Positions 1-8,393 of a stretch of DNA of 64,000 nt are shown piece after piece; within the stretch, counting starts at the first letter, position 1, and each line of letters opens with the position of its first letter. Position numbers and translations under genes: made by a program. Below the pieces are notes generated by a model. The model was not told where the DNA came from, ran no database searches, and worked only from the letters and a program-made list of their open reading frames with translations. Source of the DNA: Roseiarcus sp963794155 (GTDB lineage Bacteria > Pseudomonadota > Alphaproteobacteria > Rhizobiales > Beijerinckiaceae); contig CAWCCX010000012.1 of the NCBI GenBank assembly GCA_963794155.1, forward strand, positions 1-64,000. The letters are read 5' to 3'.

Positions 1-532
1 AGACGCTTGCAGCGCCCGCGAGTTTCTGGCGCTGGCGGTACCCGGCAAAGCCCAGGCCCGCGAAGCCGAGCAGCATCATGGCCCAGGTCGAGGGTTCGGG
101 GATTGCGCTGTTTGCTAGGAGGCTAAACTTGCCATCAATTCCCAGGTCAGGCTTTGTCGTCGTCGCATTAGGCATTAATTGCCAGTCCCCTTCATCGGTT
201 TCTGATTATTGGGGGAAATTCGAGGGGCCTCGAATATTGAGGACGCCCAAGGCGATTGAACCATCGACGTTTACGCCACCCGTGAGAAGCGAGGCGGAGG
301 TGATATCTTGTGACGGGTCGTTAGAGTCATAAACCAGAGACACAAAGTCCGCCGCCGAGATGGCGCTTCCAAACACATAGCCGTCGGTGAGGGTGAGCAC
401 GCCGGTCGCCGTATCGGTGCAGTTGAACATGCAGGTTCCCGCCCAATCCAATACCAGATTCGCCCGCGCCGCTGACGCGCAAAGCGAGGTCGCGGCGAAA
501 GCTATCGCCATAAGAAAAGGCTTAATACTCAT
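1..532 (-). pseudogene. PEP-CTERM secreted protein interrupted by an in-frame stop; runs off the left edge
   Basis: Reading begins at ATG 532 with a signal peptide (MSIKPFLMAIAFAATS, Ala-rich cleavage region near residue 24) and a short beta-type domain containing a Cys pair (CMFNC). Translation stops at a TAA at 206-208. The same frame stays open beyond it to the window edge and encodes a complete sorting tail: PEPSTWAMMLLG at about 60-95, a hydrophobic helix, and a basic end (YRQRQK). The intact protein would therefore be about 180 residues, exported and processed by an exosortase. As written, only the 108-residue part lacking the sorting signal is made. The premature stop could be a real mutation or a base error. 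The call as PEP-CTERM family is firm; the function of the body is unknown. Confidence 0.75.
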
Positions 533-646
533 GACGCTCCCGTTCCTGCTGCGGGATCATGAATGAGGATAATGACGAACGGATGGCGGCAACTACCCGG
601 TAGCGCCGGCCACACACTCCAGCGAAGCCGAGGCCGTCTGCGCCCC

Positions 647-1345
647 TTAGGTGGGAACCGCACTCCTGCGCGACGCCCTATATCCAGCAAAGCCGAGGCC
701 GCCGAATCCGAGTAGCATCATCGCCCAGGTCGAGGGCTCCGGCACTCCGACAGTCAGCGCAACTGGCACGGTGATGGGAGCGCCGCCGTTGATGGTGTAT
801 ACGCCATAGATAGCAGCTCTATTGTCGATGAAGAACCCGCCTCCCGGGGCGGCGCTGATGGTGACCGACCCCAAGCTCGGGTGCGAGGGGTCCAACTCGT
901 CGACCACAGCATTTCCGTCTACGTCGCCGGTGAATGTCGCCGACACGAATGTCTCTGGGAACGTGCCAAGATAGTTCGTCAGGGGATCGAAGCCGCCCCC
1001 GATGAAAACCTCGAAATCGTCGGTCGTAAGGAGATTGGCTCCAAGCGACATTCCGCCCGTCTCCATGGTGTATGCCGTTTGCGAGAGATCGGCGGAATAC
1101 GTCGCCTCCAATCCTTCCGGAGTGATGCTCGCGGAGAGAAGCTTGAAGTCCGACACTGTCGTGACTCGGACCCATCCGAAGGGAGTGAGGAACGTACCGA
1201 GGAGGTCCCAAGTGCTTCCGTTGGGAATCGGGTTCGGCACCGGAGAGAGGATGATCGTTGCCCCGGCTGCGCTGGCCGTTACCGCCAGAACGAACGAGGC
1301 GGCGGCCATACGTAAGGTTGATAGGGATATCAATCGTACCTCCAT
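647..1345 (-). CDS. PEPxxWA-CTERM sorting domain protein
   Basis: A 232-residue exported protein. It has an N-terminal signal peptide (hydrophobic stretch about residues 12-30, ending ASAAGA), a beta-rich body without a recognised enzyme motif, and a C-terminal tail with PEPSTWAMMLLG, a Gly-rich hydrophobic segment and a basic end (YRASRR). In this family the tail is recognised by an exosortase and the protein goes to the cell surface or exopolysaccharide matrix. The ATG at 1345 has no good ribosome site upstream. GGAGG lies just inside it, five bases before a TTG at 1333, so translation may really start at 1333 (four residues shorter). It is a tandem neighbour of the broken PEP-CTERM gene downstream, on the same strand. 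No exosortase is encoded in the window. Confidence 0.85.
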   Translation of the reverse strand: MEVRLISLSTLRMAAASFVLAVTASAAGATIILSPVPNPIPNGSTWDLLGTFLTPFGWVRVTTVSDFKLLSASITPEGLEATYSADLSQTAYTMETGGMSLGANLLTTDDFEVFIGGGFDPLTNYLGTFPETFVSATFTGDVDGNAVVDELDPSHPSLGSVTISAAPGGGFFIDNRAAIYGVYTINGGAPITVPVALTVGVPEPSTWAMMLLGFGGLGFAGYRASRRSAVPT

Positions 1346-1595
1346 GAGGAAGTGAAGGGAAAAACTTCACCGCGGGATCGAGCGCCTCCCGCTCGCGCGG
1401 GGCAATTCATTTTCCCATTCGTGGTAAAGATTCGAGGCGAGGCCAGGCGCCCGCCCCTGGCGAGAGCTACAGTGACCGACCACTTGGCCCCAGCCATCCG
1501 AACCGGCCGAAGGGCCGGCGTTATGAAAGGGCGGCTTTGCCCTGAGTAGAACTACTCTATTGCTAAATTTCTGCGACTCTTTCACCGTTTAGCGG

Positions 1596-1847
1596 ATGGA
1601 TTGGCACGTCCAATATCGGCGAGGCGGGATGGATCATCTCGTGATGTTTCCGACTCCCGAGACTGCAATTGAAAACGCCTGCCGCCTGATCGACGAGGGT
1701 CACGACGTATTCGGCATCGGCACTGGAGCGCTCACTGACTCGATTGAGCGAGAACAAATCGCCGGCATTTACGCCATGTGGGCGAGAGCAAAATCTCCGT
1801 TCGGCCCGGCGAGAGCCATAGGTGCCGCACTCGCTCACGAAAATTAG
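1596..1847 (+). CDS. small conserved-looking hypothetical protein
   Basis: An 83-residue soluble protein beginning MDWHVQYRRGGMDHLV. It has no signal peptide or membrane segment. Alternating helix and strand character and acidic composition (residues 25-55, including LIDEGHDVFGIG) look like genuine coding sequence. It heads a row of four small plus-strand genes (1596-2602) that includes an XRE-type regulator, which suggests a small regulatory or phage-derived cassette. I do not recognise the family and infer no function. Confidence 0.6.
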   Translation: MDWHVQYRRGGMDHLVMFPTPETAIENACRLIDEGHDVFGIGTGALTDSIEREQIAGIYAMWARAKSPFGPARAIGAALAHEN

Positions 1848-1913
1848 ACTTGCGGGCGGCTTCGACCGCGGCAGAATCGTGATGCTGCAAGAGCACTTTT
1901 GGAGGCTCGAAGC

Positions 1914-2159
1914 ATGCCAATCAAGCGCCTGTTGGAAGGGAGAAACTTCGATCCGAAAGCCGTTGCGATCCTCGTTGAGGCTTTCGACGCCATCGTTGCC
2001 GAGCTTGATTTGCGGACCATCGCCGACAGGGAAATGGCGGCAAAAATCGTCATCAACCTTGCGGCCGGTCAAGCAACTCTTGACGCGGCCAAACTCCGCG
2101 ACGAAGGCGTTCGCCAGATGCGAAGGGGAGGCGCAAGGGGCCGATGGCGGGCCTTCTGA
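1914..2159 (+). CDS. small helical hypothetical protein
   Basis: About 81 residues if started at ATG 1914 (MPIKRLLEGRNFDPKA). An in-frame ATG at 1899 would add five residues. The ATG 1914 start is favoured because it follows a GGAGG core (1901-1905, in cttttggaggctcg) at a workable distance. The product is predicted mainly helical (KAVAILVEAFDAIVAEL) with a basic C-terminus. It ends 12 bases before the XRE-type gene, so the two are probably co-transcribed. Family not recognised. Confidence 0.55.
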   Translation: MPIKRLLEGRNFDPKAVAILVEAFDAIVAELDLRTIADREMAAKIVINLAAGQATLDAAKLRDEGVRQMRRGGARGRWRAF

Positions 2160-2171
2160 TAAGGTCTGAAG

Positions 2172-2399
2172 ATGATCGCCGCACAATGCCGAGCCGGGCG
2201 CGCGTTGCTCGATATGACCATCAGAGAATTGGCGACGAAGGCCAACGTCTCGCCGAAAACAGTCATGAGTTTTGAGACCGGCGGGCGGATAAGAGAGCGA
2301 ACGGCAGGGGCGATCCGCGGGGCCCTTGAATCGGGGGGAGTCGCCTTCACGAACGGTGACGAGTTGGGCGTCAAGATTCGGAAGGCGAGCGGCGCATGA
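2172..2399 (+). CDS. small XRE-family helix-turn-helix regulator
   Basis: A 75-residue DNA-binding protein. The HTH occupies roughly residues 6-45: QCRAGRALLDMTIRELA, then the recognition helix around NVSPKTVMSFE. The tail (ALESGGVAFTNGDELGVKIRK) is the usual end of short alphaproteobacterial XRE proteins, in which an 'EAAGVEFI..GPGV' segment closes the domain. It overlaps the next gene by four bases (ATGA at 2396-2399), so the two are translationally coupled. It probably regulates its own small operon; the target is unknown. Confidence 0.8.
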   Translation: MIAAQCRAGRALLDMTIRELATKANVSPKTVMSFETGGRIRERTAGAIRGALESGGVAFTNGDELGVKIRKASGA

Positions 2400-2602
2400 T
2401 CGCGATCTCGATCACCCCTCCCGCATACGACGCGATCCAGAACGAGTCGTTGCCAAGAATTGCAGCCGAGTCGAAGCCGGGGCCTGATGGCCTCATCCGT
2501 ATCTGGCTTGATCGCAAGTTCGTCGACCGGCTGGCCCAGATGCGCGCGCCGGGCGAGAGCTACAGCGATGTCATCTTGCGGCTGGCGAAGGCGATCTCAT
2601 AG
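2396..2602 (+). CDS. small hypothetical protein coupled to the XRE regulator
   Basis: 68 residues, starting within the stop of the upstream regulator (ATGA overlap). The sequence (MIAISITPPAYDAIQ near the start, GESYSDVILRLAKAIS at the end) suggests an N-terminal strand and a C-terminal amphipathic helix, as in small antitoxin-like or ribbon-helix proteins, but no family is recognised. The coupling implies coordinated production with the regulator. Confidence 0.6.
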   Translation: MIAISITPPAYDAIQNESLPRIAAESKPGPDGLIRIWLDRKFVDRLAQMRAPGESYSDVILRLAKAIS

Positions 2603-3039
2603 AGCGCAAGGCCTGTCGCTGGCGGCGCGAGGCGGCCGGTCACGCTCAATGGGGCCGCAGGCGCGGCGAGAATGCACTCCGCTTGCGTCAACTTGCACGC
2701 TCAGTGCAAGTAATCTCGCAACGCGCGCGATAGCGGACTTGAGGCGAACCTTCGAAGCGGCGGGAGCCAAGTTTATTGACGGTGACGGGCCGGGTGTTGT
2801 CATGGCGCGGCGCGACTAGCGGCGCAGGTGTGCCCCACTGAGGGGCACTCCGCTTCGCAATGTGGGTCAGCCACACAATTTCACGCTTTACAATCGCCGG
2901 GGTCGCCGGGCAGTGTTGTACTGCCTTCTCCGGGCGCCCGCATGGGCTTCAATTAGGGGATCGCGCTGCCAGCGTGACTAAGGTGGGTGCTCCAGTCTGC
3001 ATCCGACCTGTGGCGAGTTAACTGCGGGGGATTCAGATT
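2603..3039. other. intergenic stretch with gene remnant
   Basis: 437 bases with no intact gene. The first half holds a remnant of an XRE-type gene (2733-2819); the rest shows no recognisable feature apart from the ribosome site (GGGGGA) for the PEP-CTERM gene at 3040. Confidence 0.5.
2733..2819 (+). pseudogene. C-terminal remnant of a second XRE-type regulator
   Basis: The frame from 2733 to a TAG at 2817-2819 encodes ADLRRTFEAAGAKFIDG, DGPGVVMARR and a final D. This matches the standard closing segment of short XRE proteins (FEAAGVEFIDGDGPGV type) much more closely than the corresponding part of the intact regulator at 2172. No HTH precedes it in frame, so it is read as the tail of a decayed paralogue. 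Confidence 0.5.
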
Positions 3040-3699
3040 ATGAAAATCTCAAATGCGCTTGCCGGTTTGGCGTTGCTTGCCGTGAGTTTGACCCCGTATG
3101 CGCCCGCGCGGGCCGCGGACAGCCTCGGCGTCGACTTTCCCGCCGGCTCCACTGATAACAGCACGAGCATTTGGAATTTAGGATGGTCGTTTACAGCGAA
3201 TTCAAACGTCGAGGTTGTTGCACTCGGGAACTGGGCGGGAGGAAGTTCGTTCCCTAACGATCAGCAGATCGGTCTCTGGAATTCGAGCGGCGTGCTGCTG
3301 GCGAGCGTCTACGTGACGGGCAGTGAAACGCCGGTCGGCAGCGCACCGTGGGTTTTCGAGTCGATCACGCCGGTGACGCTGGTCGCCGGACAGACGTACA
3401 TCGTGGGGGCGCAGGGCGGGGCGGACTACACGGGCGAAGTCACCGATGCGACCTTCGATCCGCGCATCACATTCAACACCGATCTCTCTACTGTCACCGG
3501 AACTGCCCCTTCGCCGCTGGTCGAGCCGATTGATTCTGAAGGCCATGGCGCCAACGACGCAAGTTGGTTTGGCGCGAACATCGAACTCAGCGGCTCCGTC
3601 CCCGAGCCATCCACTTGGGGGATGATGCTGCTTGGCTTCGCGGGCCTCGGCTTCGTCGGCTATCGGCGGACGTGCAAGCCGCGGTCGATCGCGGATTGA
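3040..3699 (+). CDS. PEPxxWA-CTERM protein with DUF4082-like body
   Basis: 219 residues with a clear signal peptide (MKISNALAGLALLAVS, cleavage near ARAAD, residue 26). The body has the pattern LGWSFTANSNVEVVALG followed by IGLWNSSGVLLASV, typical of DUF4082-like beta-sandwich domains found in surface and matrix proteins. The tail has PEPSTWGMMLLG, a hydrophobic helix and the basic end YRRTCK, for exosortase sorting. A GGGGGA ribosome site precedes the ATG. It is probably an exported, anchored or matrix protein; binding partner unknown. Confidence 0.85.
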   Translation: MKISNALAGLALLAVSLTPYAPARAADSLGVDFPAGSTDNSTSIWNLGWSFTANSNVEVVALGNWAGGSSFPNDQQIGLWNSSGVLLASVYVTGSETPVGSAPWVFESITPVTLVAGQTYIVGAQGGADYTGEVTDATFDPRITFNTDLSTVTGTAPSPLVEPIDSEGHGANDASWFGANIELSGSVPEPSTWGMMLLGFAGLGFVGYRRTCKPRSIAD

Positions 3700-3868
3700 C
3701 AATCACCTAGACCATTTGTCCAATTCGTAGTTGAACAATAGCGGGCTGCCGCCGGACCCCCTCCCGCGTGCCCATGCGGGCTCAGACACGGGGTGTTCGC
3801 GTCTGGGCCTGTCTTATTTTGAGCGGTGCGCGTCAACGGGCGCGGGCTTCGAGGGACAAGCGCCGCGA

Positions 3869-4072
3869 CTAGGAGCGATGCCGTCCGCTCTTTGGCCGGT
3901 CATGGATTCGCGCGAGATCGGCAAATCCGCGCTCATCATCAGCGTCGCTCTCTTGAGCGTCGCCGACTATGCGAGCAAGCTCCTCGATCGGATCGATGTC
4001 AGGCAACGGCGTGCTCGCCTTGAAGAGGTGCTGATCGTCACGCTCGCGCCAGCGGTGAAGCCACCGCATCAT
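3869..4072 (-). CDS. small acidic hypothetical protein
   Basis: 67 residues: a basic start (MMRWLHRWRERDDQ) followed by an acidic, helical part (DIDPIEELARIVGDAQ, ESDADDERGFADLARI). Its ATG overlaps the stop of the upstream gene as ATGA (4069-4072), so it is translated by coupling with the exported Ala/Pro-rich protein. The D-P-I-E-E-L-A-R-I-V-G segment resembles a short hypothetical family common in Hyphomicrobiales, from memory. No function is known to me. Confidence 0.6.
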   Translation of the reverse strand: MMRWLHRWRERDDQHLFKASTPLPDIDPIEELARIVGDAQESDADDERGFADLARIHDRPKSGRHRS

Positions 4073-4845
4073 GGGTGATGTTCATTCTTGGCGGCGCGGT
4101 TGCCGGCCGCTTGAGCGTCGGCCTCGCACATGTACTCGCCGCGCTTTGTATTTCCATAATCGTGCGTTCCCGGGAAGTGGTAGATGTGCGATTTCTCGTT
4201 CACCCAAACGACGGTTGCACCAGGGCAGCGATACTGAGCCTGCTGCGCAGAAGCGGAACTGCCAGCGGCGGTCGGGGCTGGGGCGCCATAGTTTGCTGGC
4301 GCTGGCGCGGGCGCCGGGGCCGGCGCGGCCGGCTGTTGCCACGGGAACAGAGAGCCTGTTTGCGGCGCCGGGGCGGGAGCGGGGGCCGGTGCGGGGGCTG
4401 CGGGAGCAAAGCCGCCCTGAGGCGCGGCGGTGCCGCCGCCTCCCATACCTGCCATCTGCGTCCGGCATTGCTTCAAGAACTGCGGCCAAGTCGCTCCGCC
4501 CGTCGTGCCCGCAGCTTTCGCTTGTTTCCACTGCTCCCCGCAGGCGGCCATGACGCTCTGGTTTGAAGTCGGCGCGGCAGTGGCGGCAGGAGCGGGGTTT
4601 TGCCATGGGAAGAGCGAACCGGACTGCTGCTGAGGTGCTGGAGCTGGCGCCGCCGCGGAGCCTGCGCCCTTCAGCTGCGCGCGACACTGCGACAGAAATT
4701 GCGGCCAAGTCTCCCCGTTCGTGGTCCCGTCCGCCTTGGCCGCTTGCCACTGGTCGCCGCATTGCTTCATGACGGTTTCGGCGTTGGCGGCGCCCGCCAT
4801 TCCAACGAGAACCGCAATGGCCGCGGCAAATCGAGTTAGACGCAT
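4069..4845 (-). CDS. exported protein with two PsiF-like Cys repeats and Ala/Pro linkers
   Basis: 258 residues from ATG 4845 (MRLTRFAAAIAVLVGM), chosen because a signal peptide starts here and a G-rich ribosome site precedes it; the frame is open further upstream. After the signal peptide there are two copies of a roughly 35-residue motif with the pattern C-G-x-x-W-x-x-A-K-x-x-G-T-T-x-G-x-T-W-P-x-F-L-x-x-C-R, each with two Cys likely to form a disulfide. They are separated by long Ala-Pro linkers and the repeated block GSLFPWQ. A third C-terminal module (YRCPGATVVWVNEKS through YMCEADAQAAGNR) has another Cys pair. It is probably periplasmic or surface-exposed. The repeats resemble PsiF-type domains; function unknown. 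Confidence 0.8.
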   Translation of the reverse strand: MRLTRFAAAIAVLVGMAGAANAETVMKQCGDQWQAAKADGTTNGETWPQFLSQCRAQLKGAGSAAAPAPAPQQQSGSLFPWQNPAPAATAAPTSNQSVMAACGEQWKQAKAAGTTGGATWPQFLKQCRTQMAGMGGGGTAAPQGGFAPAAPAPAPAPAPAPQTGSLFPWQQPAAPAPAPAPAPANYGAPAPTAAGSSASAQQAQYRCPGATVVWVNEKSHIYHFPGTHDYGNTKRGEYMCEADAQAAGNRAAKNEHHP

Positions 4846-5299
4846 GAATGAACCCCCCGCCAGCAGATTGAAGGCGAGCCTACCGCTTGGTTGGGGGCTT
4901 GTCAGTACCCAACGCTTTACCCCGAACGGGCGATGGTCGGACACGATACGCAAGCGTCGCCTCGTTGCCGGCGCTTTTTCCGTGATTGCCTTTTCGGCTC
5001 CGGTCCGAGCCGATCCGCCAGACATATCGGCTCAAAGGCTGCTCACGAGTTGGAAGGAAGATGACCCCGGAATGAAAATGCTGGCCGAGGTCATCGCCAG
5101 CGCATTCGCGAGCGGCTTCTCATGGGGTGGTGATGCGAGCGGGAGGCACACCTATTGCGCCCCGCCCGATCTTAAGGGGCCGAAGATCATGGTCGCTTTC
5201 GAAGCGTTTTTGGGCGACCATCCGCAGATGGCCGGACAGCCCTATGGAGCCGCGATGGCGGCGACCCTCAGTCGGGCCTTTCCATGCGCGGGGCAATGA
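4844..5299 (+). CDS. exported Rap1a/Tai-like small protein
   Basis: The mature region (DISAQRLLTSWKEDD, SAFASGFSW, YCAPPDLKG, AFEAFLGDHPQM, ending AFPCAGQ) matches the helical, two-Cys fold of Rap1a/Tai-type proteins. These were first described as type VI effector immunity proteins but are widespread as small periplasmic proteins. A signal peptide (KRRLVAGAFSVIAFSAPVRA) precedes it. The start is problematic. The best signal peptide begins at an ATA codon (4946-4948). The only in-frame ATG nearby is at 4844, which overlaps the start of the divergent gene and adds an unlikely 34-residue leader. Either the gene uses a non-standard start or its start codon has mutated. Confidence 0.5.
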   Translation: MNEPPASRLKASLPLGWGLVSTQRFTPNGRWSDTIRKRRLVAGAFSVIAFSAPVRADPPDISAQRLLTSWKEDDPGMKMLAEVIASAFASGFSWGGDASGRHTYCAPPDLKGPKIMVAFEAFLGDHPQMAGQPYGAAMAATLSRAFPCAGQ

Positions 5300-5389
5300 C
5301 CGGGTCAGCCCCCGAATCCCCGCCCCAGTTGCCGCGCCGCCTCCGATCGGCGGCTTCTTCATTACGACAAATCCCGATCGCTCCAGGGG

Positions 5390-5638
5390 TTGGACCAGGC
5401 GCTTGGCGACGTCTCAGACATGAGCTCGTCGGCGTTGTGGACGCGCTTGGGCAACTACTCTCGGCAGAGTGAGGCGGCGCTGGCAACGTTCATGGAGAAC
5501 GTTTCGGCTCGTGGCGCGGAGCTCGAAGCGGAGGCTGCGGCGAGGTTCGATCAGTTTCGCGGTCTTCCGGCAAATGCCACCCCGCCGGATGTCGTTGACG
5601 GATCGCCAGGGCATACTCCGGGTTCCTCAAGGTCATAA
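5390..5638 (+). CDS. possible small helical protein, truncated by repeat
   Basis: 82 residues from a TTG at 5390, or 72 from ATG 5420. The middle (LWTRLGNYSRQSEAALATF, ENVSARGAELEAEAAARF) is a plausible amphipathic coiled coil. The last residues run into the dispersed intergenic repeat that begins near 5623, so the original C-terminus may be lost. No family recognised; coding status uncertain. Confidence 0.3.
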   Translation: MDQALGDVSDMSSSALWTRLGNYSRQSEAALATFMENVSARGAELEAEAAARFDQFRGLPANATPPDVVDGSPGHTPGSSRS

Positions 5639-6007
5639 GTTTCGCGCACGCGCGCGCGAGCGGCCTCGGATCACTCCTCAAAGCCGCTATTCTGGTCAGG
5701 GCCGCGTCTCGCATTGAATCTGAGCCAAAGAATGCGCCGTTGACGGCCACTTCGGCTGCCGCCCGTCGATGTAGGTCGCCAACTCCTAGCGGGCCGTCGT
5801 CAGCCGCCGGTAGGGCGAGGAAGAGCCACAAACGTAATCCCCGCGATGACAGTACCTGAGCTCGCGGCGCCGCATCCCCCACCACCATGTCCCGCGTCCG
5901 TCCCGTCCGGGAGTCCGAAGTTGATTGCCGTGTCCGCCTAGGGCTATCTCATTCGAAGATCAGGACGTTCGGACGGACGGAGGTGCGGTAGACATAGGGG
6001 GGACTGG
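5623..6007 (+). repeat. dispersed intergenic repeat, copy 1
   Basis: Starts with the shared core TTCCTCAAGGTCATAAG, then CGCGCACGCGCGCG. A middle section (GAAGAGCCACAAACG) is shared more loosely with the copies at 8.8, 47.1 and 50.5 kb. It ends in an imperfect hairpin whose arms are around 5894-5917 (CGTCCGTCCCGTCCGG type) and 5963-5980 (GGACGTTCGGACGGACGG), followed by GACATAGGGGGACTGG. It lies between a small ORF and the 3' end of the recD2-like gene. Confidence 0.75.
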
Positions 6008-6114
6008 CGCGTCGGTCTGGAGACCGGCCCTGCTAAACACTCGATCCGTAGCAAGGTCGCCGGAAAATGCCCTTGCATGTCGACGGCCGCAACGTTGTCT
6101 GAGCGCGACCTTGC

Positions 6115-8331
6115 TCACCCATATTGCGAGGTCGCGAGCAAATCGCGCGCTGCGCCGAGCCGAAGCCATTCGTCGAGCTTCGACCAGCGTCGGCGACCTG
6201 AGACATTTCTCACCGCGATCGCGACGGCCTTTATCTGTCCTACGAGAACGACGAGCCGCTTGCCACGCGTGACGCCGGTATAGAGGAGGTTTCGCTGCAG
6301 CATTGCGTAGTGCTGGGTGAGGACCGGGATGATCACGGCGGGATATTCGGAGCCCTGGCTCTTGTGGATGGTGGCGGCGTAGGCGGGAACCAGCGCGTCA
6401 AGTTCGCCGAAGCCGTAGGTCAAGGCGCGCCCGTCGAAGCTCGCCTTGAGTTCGCCCGCCTCGGGGTCGACGTCGTCGATATAGGCGATGTCCCCGTTGT
6501 AGACTTCCTTGTCATAGTCGTTCTCGATCTGCATGACCTTGTCGCCGGGCGCAAAGGTCCAGCCGAACCGCTCCACTTTGCGCTCGCCGGCGGGGTTCAA
6601 TGCCGCCTGCAGTTCGATGTTGAGCGAACGCGCCCCAACGCCGCCGCGGTTCATCGGACAGAGCACCTGGATGTCGCGGATCGGGTTCAAGCCAAAGCGT
6701 TTTGGGATTCGGGTCTTCACCAATTCCAAGATGCGCTGAACGGCAGTCTCGGGATCTTCGGCCGGGACGAAGTAGAAGTCACTGTCGCCGGCAGGCGCGG
6801 TGAGATCGGGCATCGCGCCCTGATTGATGCGGTGGGCGTTGATGATGATCCGGCTTGCCGCGACCTGCCGGAACACCTCGGTCAATCGCACTACAGGCAC
6901 GGCGCCCGAGCCGATGATGTCGGCCAGCATCTGCCCAGGTCCGACCGATGGCAGCTGGTCGATATCGCCGACGATCAGCAGCGCCGCATTGTCTGGCGTC
7001 GCCTTCATGAGCGCTTGCATCAGCATGACGTCGACCATCGAAGCCTCGTCGACGACAAGCAGATCGCACTCGAGGGGATTGTCGGCGTTGCGTTTGAAGC
7101 CGCCGCTCTTGGGATCAACCTCCAGGAGCCGGTGGATCGTCCTGGCCTCGACCCCCGTCGCTTCGGTCATGCGTTTCGCCGCCCGGCCCGTGGGGGCGCA
7201 AAGCAATAATCGCACGCCTTTGGCTGCGAGAATCTTGAGGATCGAATTGACGATCGTCGTCTTGCCGACGCCTGGGCCCCCGGTGATCACGAGCGCCTTC
7301 GCCACCAGCGCCAGGCGGATCGCCGCCCTCTGACTGTCAGCCAGCTGGAGGCCGCTGCGTCTTTCGACCCAGGGGATGGCCTTCTCTTCGTCTATCCATG
7401 CCCAGGGAAGCTTGCCATTGGCGATGCGAATGAGCCGATCGGCAATCGCTTGCTCCGCCCTGTAGAGGCCAGCCAGGAACGTGCAGGCGGTGTCGCCGAC
7501 GCGATCGGCGATCACGGCGCCGTCGGATTGTTCGAGCTCGAGGGCCGTCAGGATCAATTCCTTCGGCGCTTCAAGCAATTTTTCGGCGAGCGGAATCAAC
7601 TGATCCGTCGGCAGCCCGCAATGCCCTTCGTCCATCGCCTCGGTCAATGCGTATGAGACGCCAGCACGCAACCGGATCATCGCCGTCTTCTCGATGCCGA
7701 GCTTCATTGCGATCGCGTCGGCGGTCTTGAACCCGATGCCTCGAATATCCCGGGCGAGCTGATAGGGGTTCTCCGTCATGACCTGGACAGCGTCCGCCCC
7801 ATATGTCTTGAAGATGCGGACCGCTCGCGCCGTTCCGACCCCGTTGCTGTGAAGGAAGATCATGATCTCCCGGACGATCTTCTGCTCGGCCCAGGCGTCC
7901 GTGATCCGCTTGGCCCGAACCGCGGCAATGCCCGTCACCTCGCGAAGCCGACCGGGCTCGGCCTCGATGACGTCGAAGACCTTTTCCCCGAAGGCCTTGA
8001 CCATCTTCTTGGCATAGACAGGCCCGATGCCCCGGATCATTCCGGAGCCGAGATATTTCTCGATCCCGTCGATCGAACTGGGAGCCGAGGTCTTGAGAAA
8101 GCGCGCCTTGAACTGCTGTCCGTGGGCGCGATCGTTGATCCATTCGCCGGATGCGGTGATCCACTCGCCGGCGGAGATGATCGCAGCATGGCCGACGACG
8201 GTCACCAAGTCGCGATGACCGCGCGCTTTCGCCCTCAGGACGCAAAACCCGTTTTCGGCGTTGTGGAAGGTGACACGCTCGACGAGGCCGGCGAGCACTT
8301 CCTGGGTCGATGATTCTGGCGTTGACCTCAT
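6115..8331 (-). CDS. recD2: RecD2-like ATP-dependent 5'-3' DNA helicase
   Basis: 738 residues, the usual RecD2 length. An N-terminal OB-like region (residues about 10-85) is followed by helix-hairpin-helix repeats (GSGMIRGIGPVYAKKM at 96-110, GIGFKTADAIA at 198-208). A superfamily 1 motor comes next, with Walker A GGPGVGKTT (351-359), motif II DEAS (428-431) and motif III GDIDQLPSVGPGQ (455-467). The C-terminal UvrD-like part has HKSQGSEYPAV and motif VI LLYTGVTRGKR. RecD2 proteins lack RecB/C partners and act in replication-fork or repair processes. It stands alone, with the dispersed repeat just downstream. The long N-terminus separates it from conjugative TraA-type relatives. Confidence 0.92.
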   Translation of the reverse strand: MRSTPESSTQEVLAGLVERVTFHNAENGFCVLRAKARGHRDLVTVVGHAAIISAGEWITASGEWINDRAHGQQFKARFLKTSAPSSIDGIEKYLGSGMIRGIGPVYAKKMVKAFGEKVFDVIEAEPGRLREVTGIAAVRAKRITDAWAEQKIVREIMIFLHSNGVGTARAVRIFKTYGADAVQVMTENPYQLARDIRGIGFKTADAIAMKLGIEKTAMIRLRAGVSYALTEAMDEGHCGLPTDQLIPLAEKLLEAPKELILTALELEQSDGAVIADRVGDTACTFLAGLYRAEQAIADRLIRIANGKLPWAWIDEEKAIPWVERRSGLQLADSQRAAIRLALVAKALVITGGPGVGKTTIVNSILKILAAKGVRLLLCAPTGRAAKRMTEATGVEARTIHRLLEVDPKSGGFKRNADNPLECDLLVVDEASMVDVMLMQALMKATPDNAALLIVGDIDQLPSVGPGQMLADIIGSGAVPVVRLTEVFRQVAASRIIINAHRINQGAMPDLTAPAGDSDFYFVPAEDPETAVQRILELVKTRIPKRFGLNPIRDIQVLCPMNRGGVGARSLNIELQAALNPAGERKVERFGWTFAPGDKVMQIENDYDKEVYNGDIAYIDDVDPEAGELKASFDGRALTYGFGELDALVPAYAATIHKSQGSEYPAVIIPVLTQHYAMLQRNLLYTGVTRGKRLVVLVGQIKAVAIAVRNVSGRRRWSKLDEWLRLGAARDLLATSQYG

Positions 8332-8393
8332 GCGAATTACGGGATCGTCCCTTTTGCCGCCCAGCGGTTTCTAATCGCTTGCGCGTCCCGGCC

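Noticed and set aside
2172..2602. Toxin-antitoxin pair (XRE regulator plus coupled small protein)
   Set aside because: Coupling and size fit, but the second protein shows no toxin family signature; kept as hypothetical.
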